DNA of 64,000 bases from an uncultured Clostridia bacterium (GCA_934462715.1 CAKSIJ010000012.1:36768-100767); one strand, 5' to 3'; counted from the first letter of the stretch, positions 34,160-44,263 are shown. Notes: generated by a model from the sequence alone, not told the origin. Numbers and translations are program-made.

Positions 34160-34903
34160 ATGAATTTGTTCAAAAGACATAAAATAAGCCATAAAATTGA
34201 TTACGAAAGCCTTCCGCAGCATATCGGAGTAATCATGGACGGTAACGGAAGATGGGCAAAAAAGAGAGGCTTGCCGAGAAGTGCCGGTCATTCGGCCGGT
34301 GCGGATACTTTGAAAAAAATTGTTACTGAATGTAACAAAATGGGCATAAAATATATTACGGTGTATGCGTTTTCAACCGAAAACTGGTCAAGACCAAAGG
34401 ACGAGGTTGACTATCTCATGAATTTGCTGATGGATTATCTGAAAAATGCCGAAACCACACTTGCCGGGGAAAACGTTGTAATCAGAGCAATAGGTTCGAG
34501 AGCAGAGCTTAGCAACGAGCTTTGCCGACAGATTGAAAAGACGGAAAAATTTACAAGCAAAAATAACGGTATAGTTATGAATATAGCCTTGAACTACGGT
34601 GCAAGGGAGGAGCTTGTAAAAGCGGTAAGGGATATTTCGGCAGAGGTTGCTGACGGAAAAATCAGCTGTGAGGAAATAACCACCGATATTATATCCAAAA
34701 ACTTATACACCGCCGGTCAGCCAGACCCGGATCTGATAATCAGAACGAGCGGAGAATTAAGACTGAGCAACTTTATGATGTGGCAGGCAGCGTATTCCGA
34801 GCTGTGGTTTACCGATAAACTATGGCCGGATTTCGGTATAAATGACCTTCATCAGGCTATTATTGATTTCCAGAATCGAAACAGAAGATTCGGCGGAGTA
34901 TAA
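34160..34903 (+). CDS. uppS: Isoprenyl transferase (undecaprenyl diphosphate synthase)
   Basis: Makes the C55 lipid carrier for cell wall synthesis. The 247 residues contain IMDGNGRWAKKRGLPR with the catalytic Asp, YAFSTENWSRPKDEV and DLIIRTSGELRLSNFMMWQ, all family signatures. Precedes cdsA as in most Firmicutes. Confidence 0.97.
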   Translation: MNLFKRHKISHKIDYESLPQHIGVIMDGNGRWAKKRGLPRSAGHSAGADTLKKIVTECNKMGIKYITVYAFSTENWSRPKDEVDYLMNLLMDYLKNAETTLAGENVVIRAIGSRAELSNELCRQIEKTEKFTSKNNGIVMNIALNYGAREELVKAVRDISAEVADGKISCEEITTDIISKNLYTAGQPDPDLIIRTSGELRLSNFMMWQAAYSELWFTDKLWPDFGINDLHQAIIDFQNRNRRFGGV

Positions 34904-34939
34904 AACATCTTTTATTTTGTTGAAAGGATTGTTGTAATT

Positions 34940-35731
34940 ATGAAACAAAGAATTTTAACATCGGCAATAGGCGTGGTTATATTTTTTTGTGTGCTGTTTG
35001 CTCCTAATGTTGTTTTTTCGGCGGCGGTATTACTCATAACCTGTATTGCGGCTTATGAAATTCATCATGCAGTCGGCGCGAACAAATTTCTTACGGTTGC
35101 GGGAATCGTTTCGGCGGCAGTTGTTTTTACGGGAACTGTGACAGATAATCTTATTTTGTCAATAGTAATTACATTCGGTGTTTATATGCTTCTTTCGATT
35201 GTACTGTTCGGCAAATGCAAGGTTCAGACGATATATATGCTTGGATTTTCAAGCGTGGTATTTTCCGTTTCGCTTTCAACTCTTGCGGTGATAAAAAACA
35301 ATTTTGGAATAGCGGGAGCACTGCTTCCGTTTGTATTCGCATGGATTACCGATACGGGAGCGTATTTTTGCGGCATAACAATGGGAAAACACAAGCTTGT
35401 ATCGCACCTTAGTCCGAAAAAGACTGTAGAGGGTTCACTTGGCGGTATGGCAGCCTGTATTATTGTTTCTGTATTCTATAATTGGCTGCTTTTAAATTAT
35501 TTTGATATTACTCTTGCCGCAAGGGGCAGTGCTGCTGTAATGGCAGTTATATCTCTGATAGCTTCCGTGATAGCACAGTTCGGTGATTTGACTCTTTCGG
35601 CAATCAAGAGAGAGTTTGGAGTAAAGGATTACGGTAATATTCTTCCGGGTCACGGCGGTGTGCTTGACAGATTCGATTCGCTTATTTTTGTTGCGCCGTT
35701 TGTGTACGCAGCTTTGATGTTTTTAAACTAA
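34940..35731 (+). CDS. cdsA: Phosphatidate cytidylyltransferase
   Basis: Makes CDP-diacylglycerol for phospholipids. The 263 residues are a multi-helix membrane protein (about seven to eight helices) and end with the signature KDYGNILPGHGGVLDRFDS. ATG after GAAAGGA. Last gene of the pyrH operon. Confidence 0.95.
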   Translation: MKQRILTSAIGVVIFFCVLFAPNVVFSAAVLLITCIAAYEIHHAVGANKFLTVAGIVSAAVVFTGTVTDNLILSIVITFGVYMLLSIVLFGKCKVQTIYMLGFSSVVFSVSLSTLAVIKNNFGIAGALLPFVFAWITDTGAYFCGITMGKHKLVSHLSPKKTVEGSLGGMAACIIVSVFYNWLLLNYFDITLAARGSAAVMAVISLIASVIAQFGDLTLSAIKREFGVKDYGNILPGHGGVLDRFDSLIFVAPFVYAALMFLN

Positions 35732-35780
35732 ACCGAAGCTTTTATGTGCCGTACTGTATCAGCAGGAAAAACAAGCTTTG

Positions 35781-35805
35781 AAAGACCTTTAAAAGGGTCT
35801 TTTTC
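35781..35805 (+). terminator. Terminator after cdsA
   Basis: AAAGACC / GGTCTTT stem with a short loop and a T tract. Confidence 0.75.
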
Positions 35806-35844
35806 TGTTTATTTTGATATTTTTAAGTAAATTATATCAAATTA

Positions 35845-35873
35845 TTGACTTTTGTATTTTTGCGTGCTATAAT
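35845..35873 (+). promoter_or_regulatory. Promoter of lon
   Basis: TTGACT (35845-35850), 17-nt spacer, TATAAT (35868-35873), 97 nt before the lon start. No CIRCE or CtsR site was seen. Confidence 0.75.
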
Positions 35874-35970
35874 TATTGAATGTAGCACTGTTGTTAAGTG
35901 AAAAAAGCAGAACATTATTTAAAGCATTGCAGGCTTGATTCCGCAAACGCTTTGAAAGGATTGAAAAAAC

Positions 35971-38286
35971 TTGACTAATGAAAATATTTTACCTATAGCA
36001 CCACTGAGAGGGTTTGTACTTTTTCCTGGTACAACCGTCAGCTTTGACGCTGTAAGACCCTTTACCGTTGCAGCTGCGGAAAAAGCACTGGAGGGTGACA
36101 GAAATATACTTCTTTTTACGCAAAGCAACCTGTTTGCGCAAAAGCTGACCGACAGGGATTTGTATAATATAGGCTGTATTGCCAAAGTGAAGCAGTTCGC
36201 AAGAACGGACGCAAGAAGCGCAAGAGTTATGGTGGAGATAAAGCAAAGAGTAAGACTTACCGGGCTTTTGAAAACAAAACCGTTTTTTGCCGGCGAATAT
36301 GAATTGATTGAAGAAGAGATCACCGAAGAAAACGTTATCACACAGGCGTATATGCGCTCGCTTCAGGATTCTTTTGACGATTATCTGAATGTGGTGAAAA
36401 TCCCGTTTAACGAAAAACTTGCATCGATTTTTGCGGCAAGCGAGCTTGGAGAGCTTACGGACGCAATCGCTTCAAACATCGAATGCAGTTTTGTAAAGAA
36501 ACAAGAGCTTCTGGAAACCTTTGATGTTTTTGAAAGAGTTGAAAAGGTATTGGAGCTTTTGAAAACGGAAGCCGAAATTCTGAAAACAAAAAAATACATA
36601 GATGATGAGGTCAAAAAGAAGATTGATGATAATCAGCGCGAGTATTATCTGAGAGAAGAGCTTAATGTTATTGAAAAGGAGCTTGGAGATAAGGACGGTT
36701 TTTCTGAAGAAATAGCGGCATACCGAAAAAAAATCAGAGCAATCGGTTTTTCTGAAAAAACAGAGGAAAAGCTTTTGAAAGATACTGAAAGGCTTTCAAA
36801 AGCGCCGTCCGCATCGCCTGACAATTCGGTTCTGAGAAGCTATCTTGATACCGTTCTGGAGCTGCCGTGGAACATATATACCGAGGACAGCAAGGATATT
36901 GCAAATGCCGAAGCGATACTGAATAAAACTCATTACGGAATGGACGATGTAAAGCAGAGAGTGCTTGAACAGCTGGCAGTGCACGCACTGACCGGGGGAG
37001 GGGACGGAACTGTTTTGTGTCTTGCAGGACCTCCGGGAACGGGAAAAACCTCAATAGCGGCTTCGGTAGCGGAGGCACTGGGCAGAAAATTTGTAAGAAT
37101 ATCCCTGGGCGGCGTTCATGACGAAGCGGAAATCAGAGGACACAGAAAAACATATATAGGATCAATGCCCGGCAGAATTATATCCGCCGTAAAGCAGGCA
37201 GGAACAATGAATCCTGTAATTCTTCTGGACGAGATAGACAAGCTCGGAAACGATTACAAGGGCGATCCGTCCTCTGCGTTACTCGAAGTGCTTGATTTTG
37301 AACAAAACCATAGCTTCAGAGATAACTATCTTGAAATTCCTTTTGATTTGTCAAAGGTTATGTTTATCGCAACCGCAAATAATCTGAGCAATATACCTGC
37401 TCCGCTTTATGACAGAGTTGAGGTTACTGAAATCCCCGGTTACACCAATCCGGCAAAGTTTGAAATAGCAAAAAACTATCTGATTCCGAAACAGCTTGAG
37501 AAAAACGGACTCAAAGGAAAAAAGGTAACGTTTACTGACGGTGCTGTTTATGCCGTAATCAATCACTATACACGCGAAGCCGGAGTCAGAGAGCTGGAAA
37601 GAAAGATAGCTGCGGCACTGAGAAAAGCTGCAAGGGTGATTCTTTCCGGCGAAAAGGTAAGTGCTAAGATAACGGAAAACAATATCACAAAATATCTCGG
37701 CAAAAAGAAATTTTTCTATGATGAAAAGAACACAGCTGACGAGGTGGGAACGGTAAGAGGGCTTGCGTGGACTGCGGCAGGGGGTGATACGCTGTCGATT
37801 GAGGTTAACGTAATGTCCGGTACGGGTAAAATCGAAATCACAGGAAATCTCGGTGACGTGATGAAAGAATCCGCAATGACGGCAGTCAGCTATGTGCGCT
37901 CAAAGGCAGAAAAGCTGAAAATAAAAAATGATTTTTATAAAACAAAGGATATTCATATTCACGTTCCGGAGGGTGCGGTGCCGAAAGACGGTCCCTCTGC
38001 CGGAATCACAATCGCAACGGCGGTTGCGTCCGCGCTGACAGATACCCCGGTAAGGTGTGATGTGGCAATGACCGGTGAAATCACACTCAGAGGAAACGTA
38101 CTGCCAATAGGCGGCTTGAGGGAAAAATCACTTGCCGCATACCGTGCCGGAATCAAAACTGTTGTTATACCCGATAAGAACAGACAGGATATAGACGATA
38201 TTCCGGAGCCTGTCAGGGAACAGCTTAAATTTGTACCGGTAACGAATATGGAATCAGTTTTAAAGACCGCTTTTGCAAAGGCTTAG
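35971..38286 (+). CDS. lon: ATP-dependent protease La
   Basis: Degrades damaged and regulatory proteins. The 771 residues have the N-terminal Lon substrate domain (starts LPIAPLRGFVLFPGT), a central AAA+ module (GPPGTGKTSIA), and the C-terminal serine protease with PKDGPSAGITIATA holding the catalytic Ser and a downstream Lys. The start is a TTG at 35971, 10 nt after GAAAGGA; the nearby ATG is out of frame. Confidence 0.96.
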   Translation: MTNENILPIAPLRGFVLFPGTTVSFDAVRPFTVAAAEKALEGDRNILLFTQSNLFAQKLTDRDLYNIGCIAKVKQFARTDARSARVMVEIKQRVRLTGLLKTKPFFAGEYELIEEEITEENVITQAYMRSLQDSFDDYLNVVKIPFNEKLASIFAASELGELTDAIASNIECSFVKKQELLETFDVFERVEKVLELLKTEAEILKTKKYIDDEVKKKIDDNQREYYLREELNVIEKELGDKDGFSEEIAAYRKKIRAIGFSEKTEEKLLKDTERLSKAPSASPDNSVLRSYLDTVLELPWNIYTEDSKDIANAEAILNKTHYGMDDVKQRVLEQLAVHALTGGGDGTVLCLAGPPGTGKTSIAASVAEALGRKFVRISLGGVHDEAEIRGHRKTYIGSMPGRIISAVKQAGTMNPVILLDEIDKLGNDYKGDPSSALLEVLDFEQNHSFRDNYLEIPFDLSKVMFIATANNLSNIPAPLYDRVEVTEIPGYTNPAKFEIAKNYLIPKQLEKNGLKGKKVTFTDGAVYAVINHYTREAGVRELERKIAAALRKAARVILSGEKVSAKITENNITKYLGKKKFFYDEKNTADEVGTVRGLAWTAAGGDTLSIEVNVMSGTGKIEITGNLGDVMKESAMTAVSYVRSKAEKLKIKNDFYKTKDIHIHVPEGAVPKDGPSAGITIATAVASALTDTPVRCDVAMTGEITLRGNVLPIGGLREKSLAAYRAGIKTVVIPDKNRQDIDDIPEPVREQLKFVPVTNMESVLKTAFAKA

Positions 38287-38320
38287 AAAATATCGTAAGA
38301 ATAAAGATAAAACAGTCATC

Positions 38321-38365
38321 AAAAAAACGAGAGGAATATTCAAAACTCCTCTCGTTTTCGTTTTT
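38321..38365 (+). terminator. Terminator of lon
   Basis: ACGAGAGGA / TCCTCTCGT stem followed by TTTTCGTTTTT; preceded by seven A, so it could also act on minus-strand transcripts. Confidence 0.85.
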
Positions 38366-38373
38366 AAATTCTT

Positions 38374-38728
38374 TTATAAAGACTCCATTTTGCTTCTTAT
38401 GGCATCGTCCTCACAAACTTTATCAGAAAAAATCTTATCGTCTTTTCTTAGTTTTTAAAATACGTCAAAGTATCTGTTTCCGAATTCATATAAAGATTTT
38501 GCGTTGAAGTGCATATTATCGGGGTTTGCACCCAGACCTTCAGCCGATACAAAACCTGCCATATCAATTTCGTTTGCGGTTTTGATCAAAGCGTCATTGA
38601 CATTAGTGTAGTTTTTTTAACTTCTCATCATATGTACACATACTGATAGAATCAATATCTTCTGCTTCGTTTAAAAAACCTCTGCCTGCCATGTTTGACT
38701 GACCGATAAGTAAAAATGAATAAATCAT
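38374..38728 (-). pseudogene. Decayed sialate O-acetylesterase-like (SASA) gene
   Basis: Minus-strand remnant. From the ATG at 38728 it reads MIYSFLLIGQSNMAGRG, the GQSNMAGRG block with the catalytic Ser of SASA-type carbohydrate esterases. The frame then breaks with a stop after about 40 residues. A second segment in another register reads DMAGFVSAEGLGANPDNMHF and ends NRYFDVF, the C-terminal block with the catalytic Asp-x-x-His (DNMH). After a stop at 38455 the same frame continues to 38374 (ends RSKMESL). The middle of the gene, normally about 150-200 residues, is missing. Only the ends of the gene survive. Confidence 0.75.
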
Positions 38729-38789
38729 ATGTAACCCCCAAATAATTTATCATACACGATTGTAAATTGCTATTTTGAATTTTTGCGCT

Positions 38790-39974
38790 TTATGCTTTGA
38801 CTGCTTTTTCTCTGTATAAGATTTTCAATATTATAGGAGTCAGTATTGACGATACTATAATCAAAAGTATAACAGGCGTAAAGAATACCGGATCGAGCAT
38901 TCCGACCGATAAGCCCTTTTGCGACACTATCAGCGCAACCTCACCTCTTGTCATCATGCCGACGCCGATTTTTAAGGAATCCTTGTTTGAATGACCACTG
39001 AGCTTTGCAACCAGTCCGCAGCCGATAATTTTTGAAACCAGTGCAACAATAACAAAGCAGGCCGAAAAGAGAAGAATCGAAAGCGATACGCCCTGAATAT
39101 TGGTTTTAAGTCCGATTCCGGCAAAGAATACCGGACCGAAAAGCATATATGAATTGATATTCATTTTTCTTTCTATGTAAGGAGCGTCATCAATGCTGCA
39201 AAGTATGATTCCGGCAACGAACGCACCTGTTATATCGGCAACTCCGAAATAACGCTCCGCCGCATATGACATAAACATACACAGAGCAAGACCGAGAATA
39301 GGTATTCTTCTCGAACGGCCATATTTTTTATCAATTATTTTAAACAGTCTGTAAATGATAACTCCTGCGCCCAGAGCAAATACAAAAAACAGGATACTTC
39401 TGACAATTATAGACAGGATTCCCGTATCAGCCGAACCGCTGCCCATTCCGACAACTATTGTCAAAACGATAATCCCGAGAACATCATCAATAATTGCAGC
39501 GCTTACTATTGTTACACCGATTTCTGTTTTCAGCTTCCCAAGCTCTTCAAGTGCCTTTACCGTGATGCTTACAGAGGTTGCCGTCAGTATTACTCCGATA
39601 AACACTGCCTTATAAAATGCAGGTGAACCGAACGGAGAAAAACCGTAAAAGCACATATAAAGCACTGTTCCGCACACCAGCGGAACAAGTACACCGCAAA
39701 GCGCAACAAAAAAGGCAACAGGTCCGGTTTTTATAAGATCTTTCAGATTTGTACCCAAGCCTGCCGAAAACATCAGCAGTATTACGCCGATTTCAGCCAT
39801 CATAGAAAGAAAATCGGTTTGCGCAACAATTCCGAGCAAGCTCGGACCGATAATCAGACCTGCGAGAATTTCACCGACAACCTGCGGTACATTAATTTTT
39901 CTTGCAAGCAGTCCGCAAATTTTTGCGGCAACAACTATTATTGCAAGATCCTTAAATATCATATAGGTTTCCAT
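38790..39974 (-). CDS. CPA2-family cation:proton antiporter
   Basis: The 394 residues are almost wholly hydrophobic with about 12 membrane helices. PQVVGEILAGLIIGPSLLG near the start and VSAAIIDDVLGIIVL (the ion-binding Asp pair) place it in the CPA2 Na+/H+ or K+/H+ group. It has no C-terminal RCK domain, unlike KefB/KefC. Single gene with its own promoter. Confidence 0.9.
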   Translation of the reverse strand: METYMIFKDLAIIVVAAKICGLLARKINVPQVVGEILAGLIIGPSLLGIVAQTDFLSMMAEIGVILLMFSAGLGTNLKDLIKTGPVAFFVALCGVLVPLVCGTVLYMCFYGFSPFGSPAFYKAVFIGVILTATSVSITVKALEELGKLKTEIGVTIVSAAIIDDVLGIIVLTIVVGMGSGSADTGILSIIVRSILFFVFALGAGVIIYRLFKIIDKKYGRSRRIPILGLALCMFMSYAAERYFGVADITGAFVAGIILCSIDDAPYIERKMNINSYMLFGPVFFAGIGLKTNIQGVSLSILLFSACFVIVALVSKIIGCGLVAKLSGHSNKDSLKIGVGMMTRGEVALIVSQKGLSVGMLDPVFFTPVILLIIVSSILTPIILKILYREKAVKA

Positions 39975-40040
39975 ATTACATCTTTTCCCTTCATATTCAA
40001 ATTAGCTGATGAAATCATCTTATTTTTAATCAACCTATAT

Positions 40041-40069
40041 ATTATAAACCTTTTAAACTGTCGGGTCAA
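40041..40069 (-). promoter_or_regulatory. Promoter of the CPA2 antiporter
   Basis: On the minus strand TTGACC (40064-40069), 17-nt spacer, TATAAT (40041-40046). Confidence 0.75.
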
Positions 40070-40145
40070 GTCAAATAATAAATAAATATATTTTTATTTG
40101 GTATTGATTGTTTGTTCAATTTTCAGATGGCTTTGGAAAACGGTA

Positions 40146-40178
40146 CGAAAAAGCTGTGCAGCCTTAAAGCTGCACAGC
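40146..40178 (-). terminator. Terminator of the ClpE-type gene
   Basis: On the minus strand GCTGTGCAGC / GCTGCACAGC with a 6-nt loop, followed by TTTTT. Confidence 0.88.
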
Positions 40179-40255
40179 CGGAAAAATGTTTTATTGAAAA
40201 TATCCGTAAATAATGCTGTAACGGTATTTTAAAAACCGATAACTGTTTAAAACGA

Positions 40256-42592
40256 TTATTTGCAGTTTGTAACAGTCAGACAAATCTCGCTGCTGCCGGG
40301 TTTATTCTCGCTCGGCACACCGTCTGCAACGATTGTGCAGCCGTCGGTGATTTTACCGGAAAGCTTAAAACGTGCCAGCTTATCCTCCAACAGCTTTTGT
40401 ATGGAACGCTTTAAAGGTCTTGCTCCGTATTTTACATCGTAGCCGTCCTTTAAAATCAACTCTTTGGCACTGTCGGTAACTGTTAGTGTTACATTCTTTT
40501 CCGCAAGCTTTGTCTTAATATCCTTTAAGAGCAGATCACAGATTTTTACGAGGTCATCTTTTGAAAGCGGCTTGAAGGTGACGATTTCATCTATTCTGTT
40601 TAAAAACTCGGGTCTGAAATGCTGCTTTAAGCTTTTGTCCACATTATCGGAAAGGGTAATTTCATCGTTTGCGCCGAAGCCCATACCGTTGCTCTTAAAT
40701 TCGGAGCCTGCGTTTGTTGTCATTATGATAATTGTGTTTTCAAAGTTAACCAGCTTGCCATGACTGTCGGCAACCCTGCCGTCATCGAGAATTTGCAGAA
40801 ACAGATTAAACACCTCCGGGTGCGCTTTTTCAATTTCATCAAGAAGAATTACCGAATATGGCTTTCTTCTTACTCTCTCGGTAAGCTGACCTGCATCGTC
40901 ATATCCGACATATCCGGGAGGTGAGCCGATGAGCTTTGAAACCGAGTGCTTTTCCATGTATTCCGACATATCGAAACGAATCAAAGCGTCCTCGTTCCCA
41001 AAAAGAACCTCTGCAATTGTTTTGACTAATTCTGTTTTACCTACTCCGGTAGGACCTGCAAAGATGAAAGATACAGGACGTTTTTTTACAGAAATATCGG
41101 CACGTCCGCGCCTTATGGCACGCGATACCGCATCGACGGCGTCATTCTGACCGACAACTCTTTCGTGTATTCTGTTTTCAAGCTCCAGAAGTCTTTGCGA
41201 TTCGTCCTCTGTCAGACGGTGAACCGGTATTTTTGTCCAACCCTCGATAACGGCGGCTATATCGTCAATGGTTACCTCTGCTTTTAAAGCTTCTTCGTTT
41301 GCCTTGCGGATAACTTCTTTCAGTCTGATTGCCTCGGAACGCAGCTCGGCTGATTTTTCAAAGTCCTCCTGCTCTGCGGCTTCCTCAGATTCCAGATCTA
41401 TTTCTTCAAGCTTATCGTTATATATTTTAAGGTCATATAAAACCTTGCTTTTCAGATTTACTCTTGATCCGGCTTCATCTATAACGTCTATCGCCTTGTC
41501 GGGTAAAAATCTGTCTGTTATATATCTTTCGGAAAGCTTTACGGCTTCTGCGATTATTTCGTCTGAAATTTTTACCTTATGGTAGTCCTCGTAATAATCC
41601 TTGATGCCTTTTAAAATTTCAATACTTTCCTCAACGGACGGTTCATCAACCAGAACAGGCTGAAAACGTCTTTCGAGAGCCGAATCCTTTTCTATATGTT
41701 TTCTGTATTCCGAAAGCGTGGTTGCACCGATAATCTGAATTTCGCCCTTGGCAAGAGCCGGCTTTAAAATGTTTGCGGCACTCATTGCACCCTCTGCGTC
41801 ACCCGCCGCAACGATATTATGAATCTCATCAATAACGAGTATGACATTTTTTGCTTCGGTGGCTTCGTTCAAAAGGTTTTTAAGTCTTGCTTCAAACTGA
41901 CCTCTGAATTGCGTGCCTGCCACAAGAGCGGTAAAGTCAATGAGATAGAGCTGATAACCGAAAAGCTTCGGGGGAACGTTCTTTTCAAATATTCTGCAAG
42001 CCAGCCCTTCGGCTATTGCGGTTTTTCCGACTCCCGGTTCTCCGAGTATTACGGGATTGTTTTTGGTTCTTCTGTTGAGTATTCTGATAACCCTGTCGAT
42101 TTCGTCATTGCGGTTTATAACTCTGTCAACCTTGCCCATTGCCGCCTTTGCGGTAAGGTTTGTTCCGTAGGTATCGAGCATACTCTTTTTCTTTGATGAT
42201 TGTCTTGCCTGCTTGCGGGTGCCGGTCTTTTCCTCTTTATTTCCGTTTTTATCGCCCGATGAGAACATATTTGAAAGAAAACCTATCGGAGCGGTAGCCG
42301 CACCGCCCTCGTCATCTTCGCCGCCGCTGAGATTTTCAAGCATATTCTGCATATCCTCAGGCGAAGAAATATCTCCGATATTATTCATAAATTCAGACAT
42401 TTCATTATTTAGGTTTTCAAGATCCTCGTCTTTTATTCCGAGATGATCCATCATCTGATTAAGCGGAGCAATGCCCATTGATTTTGCACATTGCAGACAA
42501 AGACCCTCGTTTGTGGTTTTGTCGCCCTCAAGCTTTGTTATAAATACAACTGCGGGATTTTTTCCGCATCTTGAACATAAACTCATATTCAT
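40256..42592 (-). CDS. ClpE-type Clp ATPase with N-terminal zinc finger
   Basis: AAA+ unfoldase that feeds ClpP. The 778 residues have a four-Cys zinc finger at the N-terminus (C6, C9, C32, C35; CSRCGKNP and CLQCAK), an acidic linker, AAA-1 with GEPGVGKT, a UVR-like coiled-coil middle (about 400-440), and AAA-2 with GPTGVGKT. The usual double Clp_N repeat is absent, as in ClpE. It may equally be annotated as a ClpC-like subunit. Upstream a GGAG site precedes the ATG by about 11 nt. Confidence 0.9.
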   Translation of the reverse strand: MNMSLCSRCGKNPAVVFITKLEGDKTTNEGLCLQCAKSMGIAPLNQMMDHLGIKDEDLENLNNEMSEFMNNIGDISSPEDMQNMLENLSGGEDDEGGAATAPIGFLSNMFSSGDKNGNKEEKTGTRKQARQSSKKKSMLDTYGTNLTAKAAMGKVDRVINRNDEIDRVIRILNRRTKNNPVILGEPGVGKTAIAEGLACRIFEKNVPPKLFGYQLYLIDFTALVAGTQFRGQFEARLKNLLNEATEAKNVILVIDEIHNIVAAGDAEGAMSAANILKPALAKGEIQIIGATTLSEYRKHIEKDSALERRFQPVLVDEPSVEESIEILKGIKDYYEDYHKVKISDEIIAEAVKLSERYITDRFLPDKAIDVIDEAGSRVNLKSKVLYDLKIYNDKLEEIDLESEEAAEQEDFEKSAELRSEAIRLKEVIRKANEEALKAEVTIDDIAAVIEGWTKIPVHRLTEDESQRLLELENRIHERVVGQNDAVDAVSRAIRRGRADISVKKRPVSFIFAGPTGVGKTELVKTIAEVLFGNEDALIRFDMSEYMEKHSVSKLIGSPPGYVGYDDAGQLTERVRRKPYSVILLDEIEKAHPEVFNLFLQILDDGRVADSHGKLVNFENTIIIMTTNAGSEFKSNGMGFGANDEITLSDNVDKSLKQHFRPEFLNRIDEIVTFKPLSKDDLVKICDLLLKDIKTKLAEKNVTLTVTDSAKELILKDGYDVKYGARPLKRSIQKLLEDKLARFKLSGKITDGCTIVADGVPSENKPGSSEICLTVTNCK

Positions 42593-42775
42593 ATATATTA
42601 TTTCTCCATTCTGCTGCCAATGGCAGTATGGTTAAAAAAGTACTGAGTGCTTGTAATAAAATACCCCATTCTGATGACAGCACTGTGATTATATCACAAA
42701 TTGACTGATATGAAAAGGGGTTTTTGCTTTAATTTACAATATGTTCTTTTTTTATTGTAAATTTTAATTAACAGC

Positions 42776-43021
42776 GTGTCTTTATATCCGCAGCGGTTTT
42801 CACACATTTGGATTTTGCCGGGCGGCGGTGTTTGCGGTGTGATATTTAAGAAAAAAATGCAGGCGGCGTGCAATAAAAACGGCTTTTGCTGTTTTTTTTG
42901 CGAGGCAGTCAAAACTAATGGCTTTAAACCGAAAGCTGAGTATGTTATACATACAGTCAGACCGATTGACAAATTACAGAGAGATAAAATTGTGAGCTAC
43001 ATGAAAAAGAAACAGAAATAA
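42776..43021 (+). pseudogene. Macro-domain (ADP-ribose binding) remnant
   Basis: The frame reads WILPGGGVCGVIFKKKMQAA and later KPKAEYVIHTVRPI. These match the macro-domain blocks LLGGGGVDGAIHRAAG and LPAKYVIHTVGPI in order and spacing. The N-terminal block (normally IVNAANS) is out of register, with a fragment IVNFN in another frame just upstream, and the region after YVIHTVRPI stops early. A typical macro protein is 140-170 residues; here about 80 remain. No RBS. Decayed gene. Confidence 0.55.
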
Positions 43022-43316
43022 GCTGTGACGCACTTGAAAAAATCGGTATGCCGTCTGAGGTAATAATTTAATTGCGTAAACATGAAATGATGACTGAAGA
43101 AAAGAGGTCTGCTAATCACGGCATATCTCTGCCTGAAAGTACAGTGAGAGCGGCGAACTCGCTGAAAGTCAGTTGCAGAGAGATGAAACGAGAATTTAAC
43201 CGGACATCTTCTTAAATATCTTTTTTTATAAACTATTGACAATAGGGTTATATAATAGTATAATTAAGTCAATGGAAAAGATGTGACCGCATTTAATGTG
43301 TTAAACGGTGATTATA
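43022..43316 (+). other. Region after the macro remnant, possible tiny frame
   Basis: About 295 nt before the AraC-type regulator. A 42-residue frame (43087-43215, begins MMTEEKRSANHGISLPESTV) has no recognised family and no clear binding site; it may be further decayed sequence. A TTGACA at about 43234 with TATAAT at about 43249 is too tightly spaced to be a good promoter. Confidence 0.25.
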
Positions 43317-44162
43317 ATGAAGCTGACAGAAGATATACTCAACTATGTAAAATACCTGCAAACCGGCGCAGGACTTTATGTGTCGATCAAACCGACGCAG
43401 TATGATACATACATAAACAAAAATCTTGCTTTTTTGGATATGCACTACAATCCTTACTGCTTATATATTAAATCAAATGCAAATGACGTTGATATTTGTA
43501 TCAGCGAATATAATAAAATTTTAGCAGTTGATGAAAAAGAACCGTTTTTTTCCATGTGTCACGCTGGTGTTTGGGAATTTGCATATCCGGTTTACTGCGG
43601 AGATGTAAAAATGTGCATGATAAATGTAAGCGGTTATTGCTTTGATGATATTGCCGCAAAAAAAGCAATTCAGAGCTATGCCGAAGTAACGGGGAGGAAG
43701 TATGACGATTTGTGCGGAGTATATGATAAATCACTGATTAAAGATGTTCCGTCAATTGAGAAAATCAACGCAGTGATAAATCCGCTGATATATATGTTAA
43801 AGCTTGCGTACAAGGACTATCCGCCGTCGGAAAATGAGGATCTTTATACAAGAATCCTTTACTATTTAAACGGACATCATAATGAAAAAATTGTTATTGA
43901 GGATATAGCAAACGCACTGCATTATTCACCGTCGGCTGTTTGCCATATCTTCAAAAAAAGAAACGGAATGGGAATAAATGCATATGTTACCGCACTCAGA
44001 ATGACAGAAGCCAAAAATCTTGTTGAAAGTACAAAGCTTTCAATTACCGAAATTGCATATGCTGTAGGTATTCCCGATTCGGGATATTTTTCAAAGCTGT
44101 TTAAGAAGCATTTCGGAGTATCGCCCATGTTGTTGAGAAAGAATAATAAAGCTATCGGGTAA
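43317..44162 (+). CDS. AraC-family regulator with PocR-like domain
   Basis: The 281 residues have an N-terminal ligand-like domain (1-165) with FFSMCHAGVWEFAYPVYCGD, similar to the PocR-type half of the regulator at 15398 but with fewer cysteines, and a C-terminal AraC DNA-binding domain (about 190-275: IEDIANALHYSPSAVCHIF, and VGIPDSGYFSKLFKKHF). ATG at 43317 lies 5 nt after GGTGAT; an in-frame GTG at 43308 is weaker. Targets unknown; it stands alone, upstream of convergent fba. Confidence 0.85.
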   Translation: MKLTEDILNYVKYLQTGAGLYVSIKPTQYDTYINKNLAFLDMHYNPYCLYIKSNANDVDICISEYNKILAVDEKEPFFSMCHAGVWEFAYPVYCGDVKMCMINVSGYCFDDIAAKKAIQSYAEVTGRKYDDLCGVYDKSLIKDVPSIEKINAVINPLIYMLKLAYKDYPPSENEDLYTRILYYLNGHHNEKIVIEDIANALHYSPSAVCHIFKKRNGMGINAYVTALRMTEAKNLVESTKLSITEIAYAVGIPDSGYFSKLFKKHFGVSPMLLRKNNKAIG

Positions 44163-44216
44163 TGAATTAAATATTGCTTCGTCTTGTGTTGTAAGAATGA
44201 CTTATTTATACCGAAA

Positions 44217-44250
44217 AAAATATCCGCACGGATAAATCCGTGCGGATATT
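44217..44250. terminator. Bidirectional terminator between AraC regulator and fba
   Basis: Perfect 16-bp stem AAATATCCGCACGGAT / ATCCGTGCGGATATTT with a 2-nt loop, with A-rich and T-rich flanks, shared by two convergent genes. Confidence 0.85.
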
Positions 44251-44263
44251 TAACAAAGCAAAA

